Below, in pieces: positions 13,490-26,340 of a stretch of 64,000 nt of DNA. The stretch is from Triplophysa rosa (taxonomy: Eukaryota > Chordata > Actinopteri > Cypriniformes > Nemacheilidae): assembly GCF_024868665.1 (NCBI RefSeq), contig NC_079899.1, forward strand, positions 24,766,072 through 24,830,071, given 5' to 3'. Each line of letters begins with the position of its first letter. The first letter of the stretch is position 1. The position numbers and the translations under genes were made by a program. The notes beneath the pieces were generated by a model that saw only the letters and a list, made by a program, of their open reading frames with translations, did no database searches and had not been told where the DNA came from.

Positions 13490-14130
13490 ACAAAATTGAG
13501 GCTGCTCGATTATGACAAAAATAAATCATAAAAACGGTTATTTTTGGCCAATATTAAGATCATGGTTATTAAACATGAATAATCACTGACACAACTAGAG
13601 ATGTAACGGCGTGACAATTTCAGATCACGATTATAGTGAACAACATTATCACGGTTCTATTAACATGTTCTGGAAATGTCAAAAAAGTACTTTACCTGTA
13701 AATGTAATTTTGTTTGATTTACATCAAATAAATAACATTCATATTACTCATGGCATGTTGGGGGCATGAGGTAAAAGTTTCCTAGTTCAGATTAAACACA
13801 ACCTTAAGTGCGTAATTTTTTTTGAGAAATTGATGAGAAATAGGGGTGTACTTTAGGACCCAGGAGAAAGCGGCATGACATGTGCACTCATAACAGCGCT
13901 CATAGCAGAAGAAACAAGCTGAACGGCGTTTCAAACTCATCATATCACAACAATTAATGAAAAATGAATATAAATTATGGATCTGTATAAAGAAATATGA
14001 AGTAAAAGTGAGTCAGTAAATCTAAATTTCCACAAATGTGCACCTGTTTGGATTAAAGTCCTAATTAGGGAAGCAAGTCTTCACAAGCTCACAGGAGCAG
14101 ACGTGAATCAGGTGCGTCTCACATTATTTT
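13490..14130. mobile_element. Degenerate hAT-like repeat, copy A
   Basis: Begins near GCTGCTCGATTATGAC. It shares with 17620-18170 the blocks CTTTAGGACCC, AAGAAATATGAAGTAAA and GGACTAAAGTCCT-like sequence. Both copies are old and gapped, boundaries approximate. No transposase remains. Confidence 0.5.
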
Positions 14131-14514
14131 AATCTGAATGTCGAAACTCCTGATTTACTCTCCTGACATAAATGAACAAAACCCACGTTTCAAGTTGCAT
14201 CTACCTTAAACTCTAGATAACTTTGTTTGATGCTGTACAGGGTTTTTCAAGCCGGAACACTGGTACGGTTTAACGGTAATGAAAATATGACGCGGTAATA
14301 CTAACCGTTGGACATTATTATCACGATAAACCATTAAACCCTTTAATCGTTTCTTCCCTATAAACAACATTCAAAAAACACAAATAACTTGTCTTTTTTA
14401 ACTTGAATTCAACTAGAAAACAAACTAAAATAAATGCAGGCAAAGAAAACTAAGCAACTACCTTTACATTTTCTAAATAAAATTTCTACTGAACGTCTGC
14501 GCATTCAAAACTCT

Positions 14515-14822
14515 TATTCTGTGTTCACACCAAACGCAAAGCATTCCTCGCTCTGTATTACTCGGGGGATTATATTTTTTTGCATGACATTTGTTTTTTG
14601 CATGTCTTCGCGCATCCGGATGTTTCAAACCGCTGTATGCAATAAACTCGCAAATACGCTGCTCAAGTTTTAATTTTTCAGTTTGCATGCAAGACACGAT
14701 TAAAGCGAATGTTGCGCGGCAATTCGCAGCGACCCGTGCGAATTTGCATCTATTCCCATATGTGCATAGACTTTGTATGTAATTTACTCGCGCATATAAT
14801 TCGCTCTTGGTGTGAACGCACC
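14515..14822. mobile_element. Small foldback MITE with GTGTTCACACC ends
   Basis: The left end CTGTGTTCACACCAAACGC is mirrored by the right end CGCTCTTGGTGTGAACGCACC about 300 bp on. AATTCGC/GCGAAT words recur inside. A non-autonomous inverted-repeat element; superfamily not assigned. Confidence 0.6.
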
Positions 14823-15025
14823 TTTAGAAATGCATCACATTAGGAGTGGACGGTATGACCAACAACCTGTTTCATTGTGTGAGTAATTTTATTTTATGGT
14901 ACTAACAATATATACCACAATATTTAATATATTGAAACCCAAACCATGTCCACACCACAGCTGTTTTCTTGATGTGTATGTTTATCTTGCTCTGTGTTTC
15001 TTCATCTCACTTGTAACGTCTCACT

Positions 15026-15601
15026 TAGGGCTGGGTAAAAAAATATAGATTCTGCGATTTTAATCGATCTTCAATTTAATGAAACAATATCGATTCGGGA
15101 AATCGGGAAATGCGTGTGCTCTCTATTTAGCGTCTCGTCCTGAAGATGTCACTATCACTCGCGCTGATATTTATGTGCCCGTTTTGAATGTTGAAATCTG
15201 TTTTACTTTTATAAACATGTTTCATGTTGTTATGAAATTAACTGATGAAATAAAAAATAATGTTGGTTTCGTGTTTGGTTACCCAAAGTAAAAATGAAAA
15301 GTAATTCCAAACATAAATGTGTGGGCTCTTCTGTTTCACTAATATAGCGGAGTATATAGGATTTGTATTAAATCAATAATTGACTCGAATCGAGAGCTTG
15401 TGAATCCGAATCGAACATCAGAATCGATACCCAGCCCTAAGTAGGAGGATTTCAGTTACCAGCATATATATTTAAATATGGATTCCATGTCTGCAAAACT
15501 AGCATTTTAATCTAAGTACTGATAACTAATCGGTATTGAATCGAATCGAAACCATAAGAATAAGAATCGAATCGCCAATTTGTTTGAAAAACCCAGCCCT
15601 A
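15026..15601. mobile_element. hAT-type MITE with perfect 8-bp target duplication
   Basis: The ends TAGGGCTGGGT and ACCCAGCCCTA form an inverted repeat, flanked on both sides by GTCTCACT (15018-15025 and 15602-15609). An 8-bp duplication with TAGGG-type ends is diagnostic of the hAT superfamily. A second internal end, ATACCCAGCCCTA, finishes at 15439 without a matching duplication. No transposase; the frame at 15079-15291 is chance. Confidence 0.9.
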
Positions 15602-16582
15602 GTCTCACTCGATCTAACATGTGAGTTTGCCACAACCACTTATTTACATACCACGATATACACAAACTGTCCTTCAATATAAACTTTCATACCACCCAGC
15701 CTGACTTCATGTGATGGATCGCTATTTGTAGGCTATAGAACAGCTGGTATTTTTTGTTTTGCACCCGCGTATGAACATCAGGCTGTTAAATATCCCTCAT
15801 GTCTCAGTGATCATTAAGTTGTTGATGTGTTGGTGTATATGATGTTATATTTGAGGGGTAGCATCACTTTTTCACACTTGGGTGGATCATCTCTAGCGTG
15901 TGGAAACTGCTAGTTATCTCTGTAGTGTTGACGGGTCACTCTATCATTGCTTGGTTTCCGCTGGCACACTGCCGTTACGCCCGCCGGCGATCAGACACGG
16001 CCAGCAACCAACCAAGAGTTATTTGGTGCCAAATCCAGAGCTTTTTACTGTACCGCTGTCAGCAAAATCATATGAAAACCATCAATTACACAACACTGCT
16101 GCCTTCTCTGGAGTTTTGTATAGTTTCACACAATGGTTATATAAGAGATGTGGATTTTGTCAGATTTGTTGAACGTGTACTTGTATTACGGAAGGTTTGT
16201 TTGACACGATTCAAAATAATCCGTTTTATAATATGTGTATAAGATGTTTGAGTGTTTTGTTAAGTAATGTGCATTGACGCCATTTATTTGCTATGAATAA
16301 TCGTGTCTTTTGCTCCGAGCGAACCAGATTCTGACCATACTGTCATGTTTGATCTGCATGTTTGTCGAAGTTTTTCCACATGCATTTGCCTCATTTTCTT
16401 TATAGCCTACATGATTTTTGGGAGCTACAGGTGCCAATTACACTGAAATAATCACTCAATTTCAAACGGGATTTCCGTCACTTTTCATTTTACACTGGAT
16501 GATCAAAGCAAACGACAACACGCACTTGTACTTTTCAGCCGAATTTACATGTAAATATTTCCTTTGTCGCAGAGAGCGGGGG
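15602..16582. other. Unique sequence, no gene seen
   Basis: A 114-codon frame at 15898-16242 has no features of a known protein and no start context. I see nothing else. Confidence 0.35.
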
Positions 16583-17253
16583 TAGGGCTGTCAAGATTAT
16601 TAAATAATCGTCTCATCGAGATTGTTTGACCTCATCGCGATGGTTTCAGATCATCGCAATTATTGCACATCTCTATAGAAGACACTAGGGGGAGCTGTAG
16701 TGCATCTGCATATTGCATATTTTAGTGTATATATTGTAACTAAAGCATGGTAATACTTGTAAAATGTACCACCACAAAACAATCACTTAAAAAAAAAAAA
16801 GCATATACCATAAAAATAACCCGCAGTACAATTTAATATTATTTCAGTGTGAAAACCAGTCTACCAAAATCTCATTAACATAGAAGTAAAATTTTATTGT
16901 AGTCTTGCAAGTGAGAAAAAAACAGACTAGAAGCTTTTCTATGACTGATAGCATTTTAATGGAGGCTTCAATTCACTCCTGATCAATTTACTTCATTTAC
17001 AAGTATTTGGAGGTTGTATTATTGACAGGTAAAAGCCTAAACCTTAAGTATGATGACCCAATTTTTTCCTATGTATTTCCAAGAAAAAGAACATAGTCTT
17101 TATATTCAGAACAATATGGTCGTTTCAAAGCTGAATAAAAAGTGTATGAGAATTAAATGTCAAAGCTCTAAAACAGACAATTAATCGTCATAATTGCAAT
17201 GATTTATTGGACAATTAATCGTCAGCCAAATTTCATAATGGTGACAGCCCTGA
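16583..17253. mobile_element. hAT-type element with near-perfect 8-bp target duplication
   Basis: The left end TAGGGCTGTCAAGATTATT and the right end TGGTGACAGCCCTGA are inverted copies. The flanks AGCGGGGG (16575-16582) and AGTGGGGG (17254-17261) differ at one base. ATTAATCGTC / AATAATCGTC blocks repeat inside. Non-autonomous and diverged. Confidence 0.7.
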
Positions 17254-17619
17254 AGTGGGGGCCCCGTGGAAGTGTCCTGTCATACAAACCCCTTCCATCG
17301 GACAAATCCAGAACAATGCACCACTCCGGTCGTGTGTCTGTCAGAGTGACTGGTGTCTCTCTCTGGAGTCTGCGGACAGTTCTGGACAGGAGGTGCACAG
17401 CAGAAGTTCATGTGTGAATAGAGCCGGCGGCCCCTCGCCTCCTCACAGCTGACAGCTGTGTGTGTCTTTTCAGAAAGCCGTTTGTGAGATGTAAAGCTCA
17501 TGGCGTGTTTCACCCTCATACTTTAGGGAATAATAACGTCTGCCTCGCAGCTCCAGTATATACTGTAAAGATTTACTCCAGTTTTCAGACAGAAATAGTT
17601 CATAAATAACTTTTGGCCT

Positions 17620-18680
17620 AAAATAAAAAAAAAATTCTCTCGATTACGATTATTGAACGGTTATTTTGTTTTTGTTTATTTCTTTTTTTTCTTTTTTTTT
17701 TACCTCAGTTCACTGACATGGTTTGTACTGTAAATATATTTTTTCTAATTAAACATTTCTTATCTCATATTATATTCAAATAATCAAAGGAAATACAAAC
17801 TATATTTATGGTTATTTATTGAACATTTCGAACAATACACATCTTTGTGTTATTTTTTGGAAATGTTGCCTTTGCTGCAGCTGAAGACAGGAGAACAAAT
17901 GCAACACAAATCAGCAAATCATGTGTCTGCATGTGTCGTGGGGAAATCGGGTGTGCTTTAGGACCCTGGAGACACATCCTGCAGTCATAAGAGCTGTCGC
18001 ATGAACGAAACAGATGGAGTTGAACTGAGTTTTTATAGTTGAACGAAGCTTAAAACTCACTAGTCTGTGTAAAGAAATATGAAGTAAACGTGTTTCAGTA
18101 TATCTATATTTCCCCCAATATGCACATTTTTGGACTAAAGTCCTGTGATCACTAAACGGGAGGGAGAATATTTCTCAACCGTACCTGTGTTCCATGCATA
18201 TTACATAATCATGGAATATTTGATTTCAATCTGAATAGGGTCATTTAAAAGTAGACATTTTAAGCGTTCTTTAGACATACGTTTCATGTTTGTGTGATAA
18301 GTATTTGCAGAGTTATGGATCAGTTTAGTGACGCGTTTCAGAAATATGGGAGCGGAGTGGAGACAGAGGTGGCTGATGACGCGTCCCATTAATTTTCTTT
18401 ATTTTACAAAATCGCGACGTTTTGTTGTTACTGTGAGTGTACGCACGTAAAAGTAGACCACTTACAGTTTCTAATACTGTCTTACATGCATGTCTACGGC
18501 CAAAAATAATGCAGTATTTGAAGTCTCCTTTTACTCTGATAAGAAAAAAGTGAGGTAGCGGCACCCGTCGACATGGATGTTAAAGGGAAAGTAATCGAAA
18601 TAACCGACATGGGAAAATGACGTCGATTAGAGGTCCTGAATGTCGGTTTCGGTTACTTTACGATTAATCGCCCAGCCCTA
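17620..18680. mobile_element. Degenerate hAT-like repeat, copy B
   Basis: The right end reads GATTAATCGCCCAGCCCTA (to 18680). Internal blocks match copy A at 13490-14130. The left boundary is uncertain, near CTCTCGATTACGATTATTG at 17637. Confidence 0.5.
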
Positions 18681-18819
18681 CTGAAAATGCTTTATGTAGA
18701 TTTCAGCATTTTGGAAAGGGAAGCGCTTCTGGTCGGCACTTTTTGAAACCATGACACAACCAGTTGACAGAGATGCATTACGGCTGCACGATATTGAAGA
18801 AAACACGATATGCAATAAT

Positions 18820-19102
18820 TTAAACAGGTAATTCACCTGATAATGAAAATTCATTCATCATTTATTCACCCTCATGTCATTCCAAGCCTGTATGAGTTTT
18901 TCTTCTTCTGCAGAACACAACAGAAGGTCTTTTGAAGAACGTTTGTAGCCAAACAACATTGACTTCCATTGTATGAACACAAAATCATCAAAAATCTTCT
19001 TTTGTGTTCCTCAGAAGAAAGAGTCACATACAGGTTTGGAATGACATGACGGTGAATAAATGATGACAGAAATGTCATTTTGTGGGTGAACTGTCCCTTT
19101 AA
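18820..19102. mobile_element. Angel-like TTAA MITE
   Basis: Bounded by TTAA at 18820 and 19099, with core blocks CATCATTTATTCACCCTCATGTCATTCC, CAAAAGAAGA-type blocks and the right end GGGTGAACTGTCCCTTTAA. The arms are palindromic. Confidence 0.85.
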
Positions 19103-20399
19103 TAAACGAAATAATGCAATGCACCATACGACAATGCTGTAAGTTTGTTAAATCAATTTAAATGATTTTAGATTAAAAACGGAAAACTATATATCCAACC
19201 TACATGTTTTACATTCTTTTCAGGAAAAGAAAGCATCATTACAACTTGTGCATAAAAACAAATCTGCACATTTGCGATATTTAACGCTATTGTGCCCTAC
19301 AGATGCGTTTATTGTGTGCTTTTTGTGTTCTTTAAAAAAAGTGAGCGAGCTCTTTGATGGATTACGGCGGCGGCTGCACTGAACGTTTGCACTCTAACAC
19401 CTCCGCTCAGATTTACGGCCGCTCCCCTGCACACGGGCACAGAAGCGTGAAGGAAAGTAATCTGCTTTGTCCGACGCTTCTCTCTCACACCTCTTGCTCT
19501 CATTGAGGGTTTAGTGAGGAGGCTGAACTCCAGACCCGTGTGTGTTTGGGGGGATGTGCACTTGCACATCATAGTCGGCACATATTCTTACATCCTGCTG
19601 GTTAGGCGGCGTAACCATGACAACACAAATGCCTGGGGTCTGTTCGATTTAGCCCGAAGGATGGCAGAATGTGCAGCCGTAATGTGTCCTCGGTGCCTCC
19701 CGGCCGGCCGGCCGGCCCGTAGAGACCCGTTCTCTGGCACAGGAAAAATGTTCCATCATTGATCTGATCCTTACGAAATGCTCAGGTTGTTCTGGACATT
19801 CAACCGAAAATATATATTTTTTAATATAAATACAAGTATTTTATTTTGACGTTTTGGTCCGATTCAAGTCATCTCTACAGATCATTTTAACACACACACA
19901 CACACTGTACTAAAACACACACACATACAAATTAAAGTCTCAGAATTGGTAAATTGAGCCGTCTGGCAGTCATACGACTGTCTCACACCTCTGCAGGACA
20001 GACACGCCTTCATAGCCCACCACCTGCCCTCTGTTCACCTCTACACACACACACACAAACATAAACGCACACACATATACTGGAAAACAAAAAGCTTGTT
20101 CTCACATCTGGATCTATATTTGCTCTTCCTTTCTTTGTCACATTTCTTGACACCGGCATCAAAATGTTTCTTGTAGAACATGGTCGGTGTGGACCGAGAG
20201 GAAGCAGCAATGTGTTTCTCATGTACGCCTCTCTCTCCTGAGACCAGAGATGGAAGTTGAAAGGACCGTAAGAGCAGGTTATGAGTCTGGATTTGTTTCT
20301 AAGGCTACAGCTTTTTGAATCAGGTTCAATGTTTGCAAAATGGGTTTAGATTAGATTTACTGGCAATGTAAATGACATTTTAATGCATCTTTATTTATA
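19103..20399. other. Unique sequence with CA tracts, no gene seen
   Basis: Holds a short GC-rich palindromic run (CCGGCCGGCCGGCC near 19700) and CA tracts near 19893-19925 and 20042-20076. No exon recognised. Confidence 0.4.
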
Positions 20400-20653
20400 A
20401 TCCTTTTCATTATTTACACATCCGTTCATTCTAAATTTGTAAGACTTCCTTCTTCAGAACACAAGAGAAGACATTTTGAAGAATGTTGATAACCGACACT
20501 GAACCCCGTTGACTTCTATTGTGTGACTGTGAACACAAAACCACTGACACATTTCTTCTTTGGTGTCGCACAGACGGAAGAGTCATATACGTGATTTGTA
20601 CAATATGAGGATGAATAAACGATTGAATGTTTTTGGGTGAACTATCCCTTTAA
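20400..20653. mobile_element. Angel-like TTAA MITE, left end eroded
   Basis: The core (TTCAGAACACAAGAGAAG, CCCGTTGACTTCTATTG) and the intact right end GGGTGAACTATCCCTTTAA are present. Its terminal TTAA (20650-20653) is also the first TTAA of the next element. Confidence 0.75.
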
Positions 20654-20938
20654 AGGGGTCATATGACACGGCTAAAACGAATATTATGGTTTGTTTTAGA
20701 TGTAATGTAATGTGTAAACACGATTTAAGGTTCAAACACGCTGTATTTTCCACATACCGTGCATGTTTGTATCTCCTCTTTGGAGCTCATGTGGAAAGTA
20801 ATTAGTAATTAAATACTTTTTGAAGAGAGTAACTTGTACAGTAATCTAATTACATTATCGAACGTGTAATTAGTAACTAGTAATTAATTACTTTTACAGA
20901 GTAACTTACCCAACACTGTCCGCGACATGTGACCCCTT
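20650..20938. mobile_element. Chimeric copy of the 565-bp TTAA element
   Basis: Starts TTAAAGGGGTCATATGACACGGCTAAAACG and follows the inverted end of the 565/569-bp family for about 135 bp (to TTTGTATCTCC). It then switches to a GTAATTAGTAAC...TACCCAACACTG block of another common fish repeat, before CATGTGACCCCTTT closes it. The interior of the parent is deleted and replaced. Confidence 0.75.
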
Positions 20939-20940
20939 TC

Positions 20941-22529
20941 ATCTATGATGGTTGTGGTGTAAAATTAGACGCTTAAAAACAGCATTTGTCACTTTTTCTG
21001 TATATCACCATCTCTGTTTAAAATATTGCAGGTTACTTTAAGATGGAGACACCCTGCATTTTTATGTAGTTGCGGATTTTTATTATTTAAACAAAAAAAT
21101 GACAGACATTTAACTGCTTATTCGACCGAAGCGACAGAAGCACAAATGGTCAAATTTTAGTGTTAATCTTATAAACGGTGTGTGGCAGATTCTGTGGTCT
21201 TTTATTGAAATGAGATCAAACGCCACCGAACCACTGAGACATTTCTCAAATATGCAAATGAGATGCAAATGAAGACATTCCTGTCGGTTCAAAAACATAG
21301 CGCCTGTTGAACATATAAAAGCACTCATGTTTTTCATGAATTCTTTGTCTAAAAATATAATATCGCTGACCTAAACCAGACCTCATGGCGAGGGATTATT
21401 CTATATAAACAGTGAGACTTGGTTGTATTTAAGTCCAGTTTTAAAGCTTATACGCGAGGTCACGCTAGATCATTTTAACAACCTCTTTTAGTCTCGCTGC
21501 ATGGATAACCGCCCCCAAAACCCATCAGACCGGCCTGCATGTTTGGTCATTCTGCTCTGAACAATGTTAAAGCAGGTCCTGGAGTCCAGACGCTGTGCGC
21601 TGCATTTCAATCAGGCCGGGAGAATAGTCACCTCGCGGACACATGCGATTCACATGACTCTTTATTAAAGCGAAAGACACTTGAAAGAGACGGCGGCTCT
21701 GTGCTGCTGTTGTAAGTGCCTCTGAAAGCACTGCATGGTGGCAATTTGTGGGTGCAAAGTGGGTCGTAACACGTGCGGAAATGTGTCCTTAGAAACGCAC
21801 AAAAGAGGACGGGAGCTGTGTCGGTGTAAGATTGTGGGTTTTGTTGTTTATAGGATAGAGGATAGTAGTCTGTGTGAAGGGTCAACGGTCTGTGTTGTGA
21901 GTAGAGCCGTGCGATATTAAAGAAAAATAGTTCAATAGTTCCAAACAAATCCTTGCTGTCAACCTATTTGAATGGATTTTAGCGGGACAGGCAACAGCAC
22001 CTATATTTGCATGAATTTTCTTTTAAATTTTACATATTTTTTACAACGGACGTCTATGCGAGTGTCGTAACTCTGTTATTCAACGGCTCAGGGCAGAGCT
22101 ATTTTTGTTTCCATGTTAAATAGGCCGTATCAGTAGAATTAGTCCTCCAGCCAAACAAATGCCGCAGTGGAGTCGGGGGCAGTCGGCCTGCTGTCCTCTA
22201 TGCATGCTTGAATGCATGTTTAATGAAAGCGTTTATGGACTGACTTACTCTTGTTAGTCACCTCACAGAGCTTCATGGACTGAGAGGTGCTGATATGCGT
22301 GACATATACACTGAATGTATATAAAGCTTTTGTTGATTCTTCATGAAGTTGCTTAAAGTGTTCGAAAGGGGCAAAATCTGTTCTAAGAGCTTCCAGTTCA
22401 TGACAGGATTATCATCATACGGTGCATCATCATGCATAATGCAGCGGGTTTAGTTTATAGTCTTGTTTTTGCACCCCTTGAAGTACTTTGTCATTCGGTC
22501 AAGGAATCAAAACTATGATCTGATCCCTT
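20941..22529. other. Unique sequence, no gene seen
   Basis: I see no recognisable exon. A fragment GAGCCGTGCGATATTAAAG near 21905 is the end of a TAGGGCTGTGCGATATTG-type element. The frames at 21110-21337 and 21628-21948 have no known similarity. Confidence 0.4.
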
Positions 22530-22773
22530 TTAAAGGATTTTTTCATTATTTATTCATCCTCACGTCATTTCAATGGTTTTCATCTGCATAACACAAAAGA
22601 AGATATTTTGAAGAATGACGATAACCAAACAACACCGGACCTCATTGACTTCCATTGCACGAACACAAAACCACTGAGACATTAATCAAAATATCTTCTT
22701 TTGTGTTTCACTGAACGAAGAGACATCAGGGTGAATAAATGACAGAATGTTTATTTTATGGTGAACTATCCCT
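22530..22773. mobile_element. Angel-like TTAA MITE
   Basis: TTAA at 22530, the core ATAACACAAAAGAAGATATTTTGAAGAATG and its mirror AAAATATCTTCTTTTGTGTTTC, and the right end GGTGAACTATCCC with the last TTAA eroded. Confidence 0.8.
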
Positions 22774-23293
22774 ACAGTATGATGACTTTTGGTACCATTT
22801 CATATCTGAACTTGGGGTGCAAAACATTTCTTAGAAAACTGACCTGTAAAATACAATGCACATTAAAGTCATTGTGATATTCTCATCGTTGCTTCGTTTT
22901 GCAGTGACAACAGAATACATCCTGAATATGTTTTTCTCTACAACTAGCATCAATCAATATTTTAAGATTTTATGCACTCTGTAAAGGAAGCACACGCTGA
23001 ATTATGAATGTTATATTTAAAACTCAATCAGATGAGACAAGGTGTCATCAGGTCGCCACATGTTTGTAATGTTCGGCGGGGAACCAATTACTGTCACGCC
23101 TAGAGCCAGAGAGAATCGATCAGTTTGTTTTAGCACCCAGTATTTATTAGAAACAGTGGTGTGTGGCTTCAGTCGGTTTACAGCACACAGGGATTTACTG
23201 AATGTGTCTAAACCCGAGCCCCTAGTGTAAATTTACCTGTGTATGCAACTCCCACAGCAGCTTGTGAATCTGTTTTCCATTAGAAACATGAAT

Positions 23294-23637
23294 TTAAAGG
23301 TCCAGTGTGAGATTTAGCAGCATCTAGTGGTGATGTTGCGAATTACAACAAACGTCTCACTCCACCCCTCCTCCTCCTTTCGAAGCGCTACGGTGGCTGA
23401 CACAGGACAAAGATGTCGTCACCTTCTCACTTCTTTCCTGAAGGAGATAATGGATGTACGAAACTTGTTTGTCCATTTAGGGCTTCTGTAGGAACAACAC
23501 GGCGAATTCCATTCCAGGTATTAAAACATAACGCTTCATTATGTAAGGTCTTTGTACACCTCCGAAGACATAGTTATGTGTATTATAATGCATTTCTGTC
23601 AATAGATCCTCCAAAAAAATACACATTGGTCCTTTAA
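23294..23637. mobile_element. TTAA MITE with AAAGGTCCAGTGTGA ends
   Basis: 344 bp between TTAA at 23294 and 23634. The left end AAAGGTCCAGTGTGAG pairs with the right end CACATTGGTCCTTT. A decayed copy in the other orientation lies at about 39115-39372. The frame at 23413-23637 belongs to the repeat. Confidence 0.8.
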
Positions 23638-23838
23638 CGGATGAACTTTGTCAGATGAAGTTGTCATGTTTTCAGCATGTGGTGTGTGTGTGTTTGAGAG
23701 GCTGAAGAATGGAAAAGGCCATTCAGGAAAGAGGCTGTGAACAAGAGCATCTGATTGGCTGTTGGAAAGCTCTTCAGCGGCCGACACAAGAACACTTGAC
23801 ATCACAGTCAGCAAAGCTCTGAGGACTCACAACAGCCC

Positions 23839-23878
<40 letters not shown>

Positions 23879-23915
23879 CACACACACACACGCACACACA
23901 CACACACACACACAC
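23839..23915. repeat. (CA)n microsatellite
   Basis: About 38 dinucleotides with two CG interruptions. Confidence 0.95.
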
Positions 23916-24284
23916 TCTGATGAGTGCAGCTGTTCTGTAAATCCACATTCACACCTCTGTGAAGTCTGATAATGCGCGGAGACTTGATCAATACTGGAGC
24001 CGGTCTGATGCTGAATGATCTGTCAACACTGATGTGGCTCTCTGTCTTTAAACAAGTCTGATTAAAACACAATCTGTGCCTGCAGGGTTCTGCATATTCT
24101 TTCATTTTTGGTCTGTTTACAAAAAAACAGTAAAGATAGTTGAACCTTTATTAGCTCTGTCCTCCAAATCATGGTCGTTTTGATTAGTACGAACCTGACT
24201 AAAGCAGACATCACCATTACTGTTTTGCATACAAAGCTTTAGAGATTTGAAGTAACCGTCTTTGTAACAGCTTCGGTTTCCCAC

Positions 24285-24520
24285 CAGGGGTGGACTGGCC
24301 ATCTGGCGTACCGGGCGTTTTCACGGTGGGCCGCTAGCGTATGGGGCCGTAATGGAGGCGTTGGCCGCTTAGACGGACGTATTATAAATGTGAATACACG
24401 CAACTCGAATGCAAAAGACACGTATGCATGCAACCAACCCAACCCACCCCCCCACCCCCGTCGACAGGTTATGGAGGCCTAAAAGTGCCAGGGCCGATTT
24501 TTCTTCCCAGTCCAGCCCTG
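24285..24520. mobile_element. Small hAT MITE, CAGGGGTGGACTGGCC family, copy 1
   Basis: The ends CAGGGGTGGACTGGCC and CCCAGTCCAGCCCTG are inverted. The flanks TTTCCCAC and TGTCCCAC match at 7 of 8 bases. 236 bp, non-coding. The copy at 51310-51446 is in the opposite orientation. Confidence 0.85.
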
Positions 24521-26223
24521 TGTCCCACAACATGATGATGATGCCTCAAACCGTTCATTTCGACAACCGTCAAACTACTGTTCATTTCAGTGAACAGATT
24601 TTCAAACGTTTCAGAAAAGGAGAAAGCGAGTAAAATAAGAAAGTAAATTGTGCACAGTATGACCAGATTTAGAATTTATTAAGAATGCAGATGAGGTCAG
24701 TTTTGTGTGTGTTCACTCTCATCCCGAGGTTCAGTCATATATGCGGTCCGGTCACCACGGCAACAGAGCGTGTTTTGCTGCTTCTATCACTTGTGCTGAG
24801 ACGTCGACATACCGCGGTATACACACGTGAAACCGTCAGCAGCTGCTGTCGTGTGAGAAACCCAACCCTCGCCGCAGGTCACGGATCACATCGGAAGACC
24901 AGAAGACGTGAAGGGATAGAGTGAAGCGTCTCGAGCCAACTTTCAGACAATCCAGAGTTTAACTCTGTCCAGATGTGTTGGCGCGTGAACAATTCAACGC
25001 CAAGAAACAAACCAGGCCGTAAACGATATCTCCTGTTAATATATATCCTGCGTATATAAATGATGTGATATTTACAGTGATAGAATCAGGACAGTGAGAT
25101 CCAGACCAGACTTATGAAAGAGACATTGTTGGACTTTAAAAGCTAAAAATCTATAGCAGCCACATACAGGATGGAATATTATTCATTAAGTATAACTATT
25201 AATCGGTTCATTGATTTATCTTCAATACCACAATTCATAGATGGTTAACTCCAAATATCAAGTCCACATAAAAACAACTTGTGTGGGTAGATGATTTCAT
25301 TTGCATTTGTGAAGTTTTGCAGCCATTTGCTCCTTGATTATTCATCGATCAATAATTTAATCGATTAAATTATAACCATTGATTAAATCATCTTTGATTT
25401 TTTTGTTAACCTCCCTATTCTGAAAAGCAACTATATATGCCTTTTCTTGAATCTTCATCTTTGTTTTTCAATGTTTAGTATAAATTGTGTGTGTTTGACA
25501 GATGCATTTTTGTCAGCTTATTTAAAAGCCGTTTATCCGTGATGGACGGGTGATACTTTACCAGTCAAGAGAACGTTTAGAGACGGCTTCTCTCCTCTCT
25601 ATACCCGGAGCAATGCATGGAATTCAGATCGGTCACGCTTCATATCAATTTGGACTTGCATTTTGATGGGAGCGAGTTAAAGGAGCTTAACTCTTCCGAG
25701 AGGTAAACAAATGCAAATACAGTCATGAATGGCATTAATTCTGGCGTGGAAACGGCAGCTGGTGGGATTCTGAGGAATTTAGAAAGTTTGTTGATTTATA
25801 ATGAATGCACTTGTTTTTGTTGGATACGCTACAGTAGAGTTATACTGTAACATCTCAGACTCAGATGTGTTCAATGTACTGCTAAAACATGAGCGTACCA
25901 TGAGGATGTCAAGTACGTCTGTCGAAATGGAGTCAATGTGAAGTTGTGTTTTTGTTTAGGATTTTGTAAGAATTTGTGCAGGACTGGACCAGTGAACGTG
26001 ACTGCAATTTTGCAGAGTTTTCTGTTATTTTTTACAGATTTTCCACGTAAAATGTAATGAACAAAAACAAAATTGTACTTTTATTTACAGATTTTTGTCT
26101 TTTTTGAAATACGGTCAAAAACGGTAAAATTACAGAATTTTTTTTTACGGTATATTTATGTTTTCCAGTTTACAGAAAATTTCCTTTTCTTTTACGGATT
26201 TTTTTTACAGTGAGATGTCTTGT
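24521..26223. other. Mostly unique sequence, no gene seen
   Basis: The 25190-25400 stretch carries ATTAATCG/CGATTAAT words typical of decayed hAT repeats. 26030-26220 is a T-rich ACGGT/ACAGA repeat ending TTTTTACAGTG, like the ends of the 46140-46550 repeat. No exon recognised. Confidence 0.4.
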
Positions 26224-26340
26224 TTAAAGTGATAGTACACCCAAAAATGAAAATTCTGTCTTCATATACTCATCCTCAAGTAGTTACAAGCCTGTTAACT
26301 TTTCTTTTCGTTACTTGTAACGCGTTACCCCCAACACTGA
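26224..26340. mobile_element. Truncated Angel-like MITE fused to a TAACGCGTTACCC repeat
   Basis: The left Angel-like arm (TTAAAGTGATAGTACACCCAAAAATGAAAATTCTG) runs to GTTACAAGCCTGTTAAC. It then passes into CTTGTAACGCGTTACCCCCAACACTG, the end of another common fish repeat. Confidence 0.65.

Noticed and set aside
19697..19716. GGCCGGCCGGCCGGCC palindrome as a functional site
   Set aside because: A short simple GC repeat without further context; no supporting signal.
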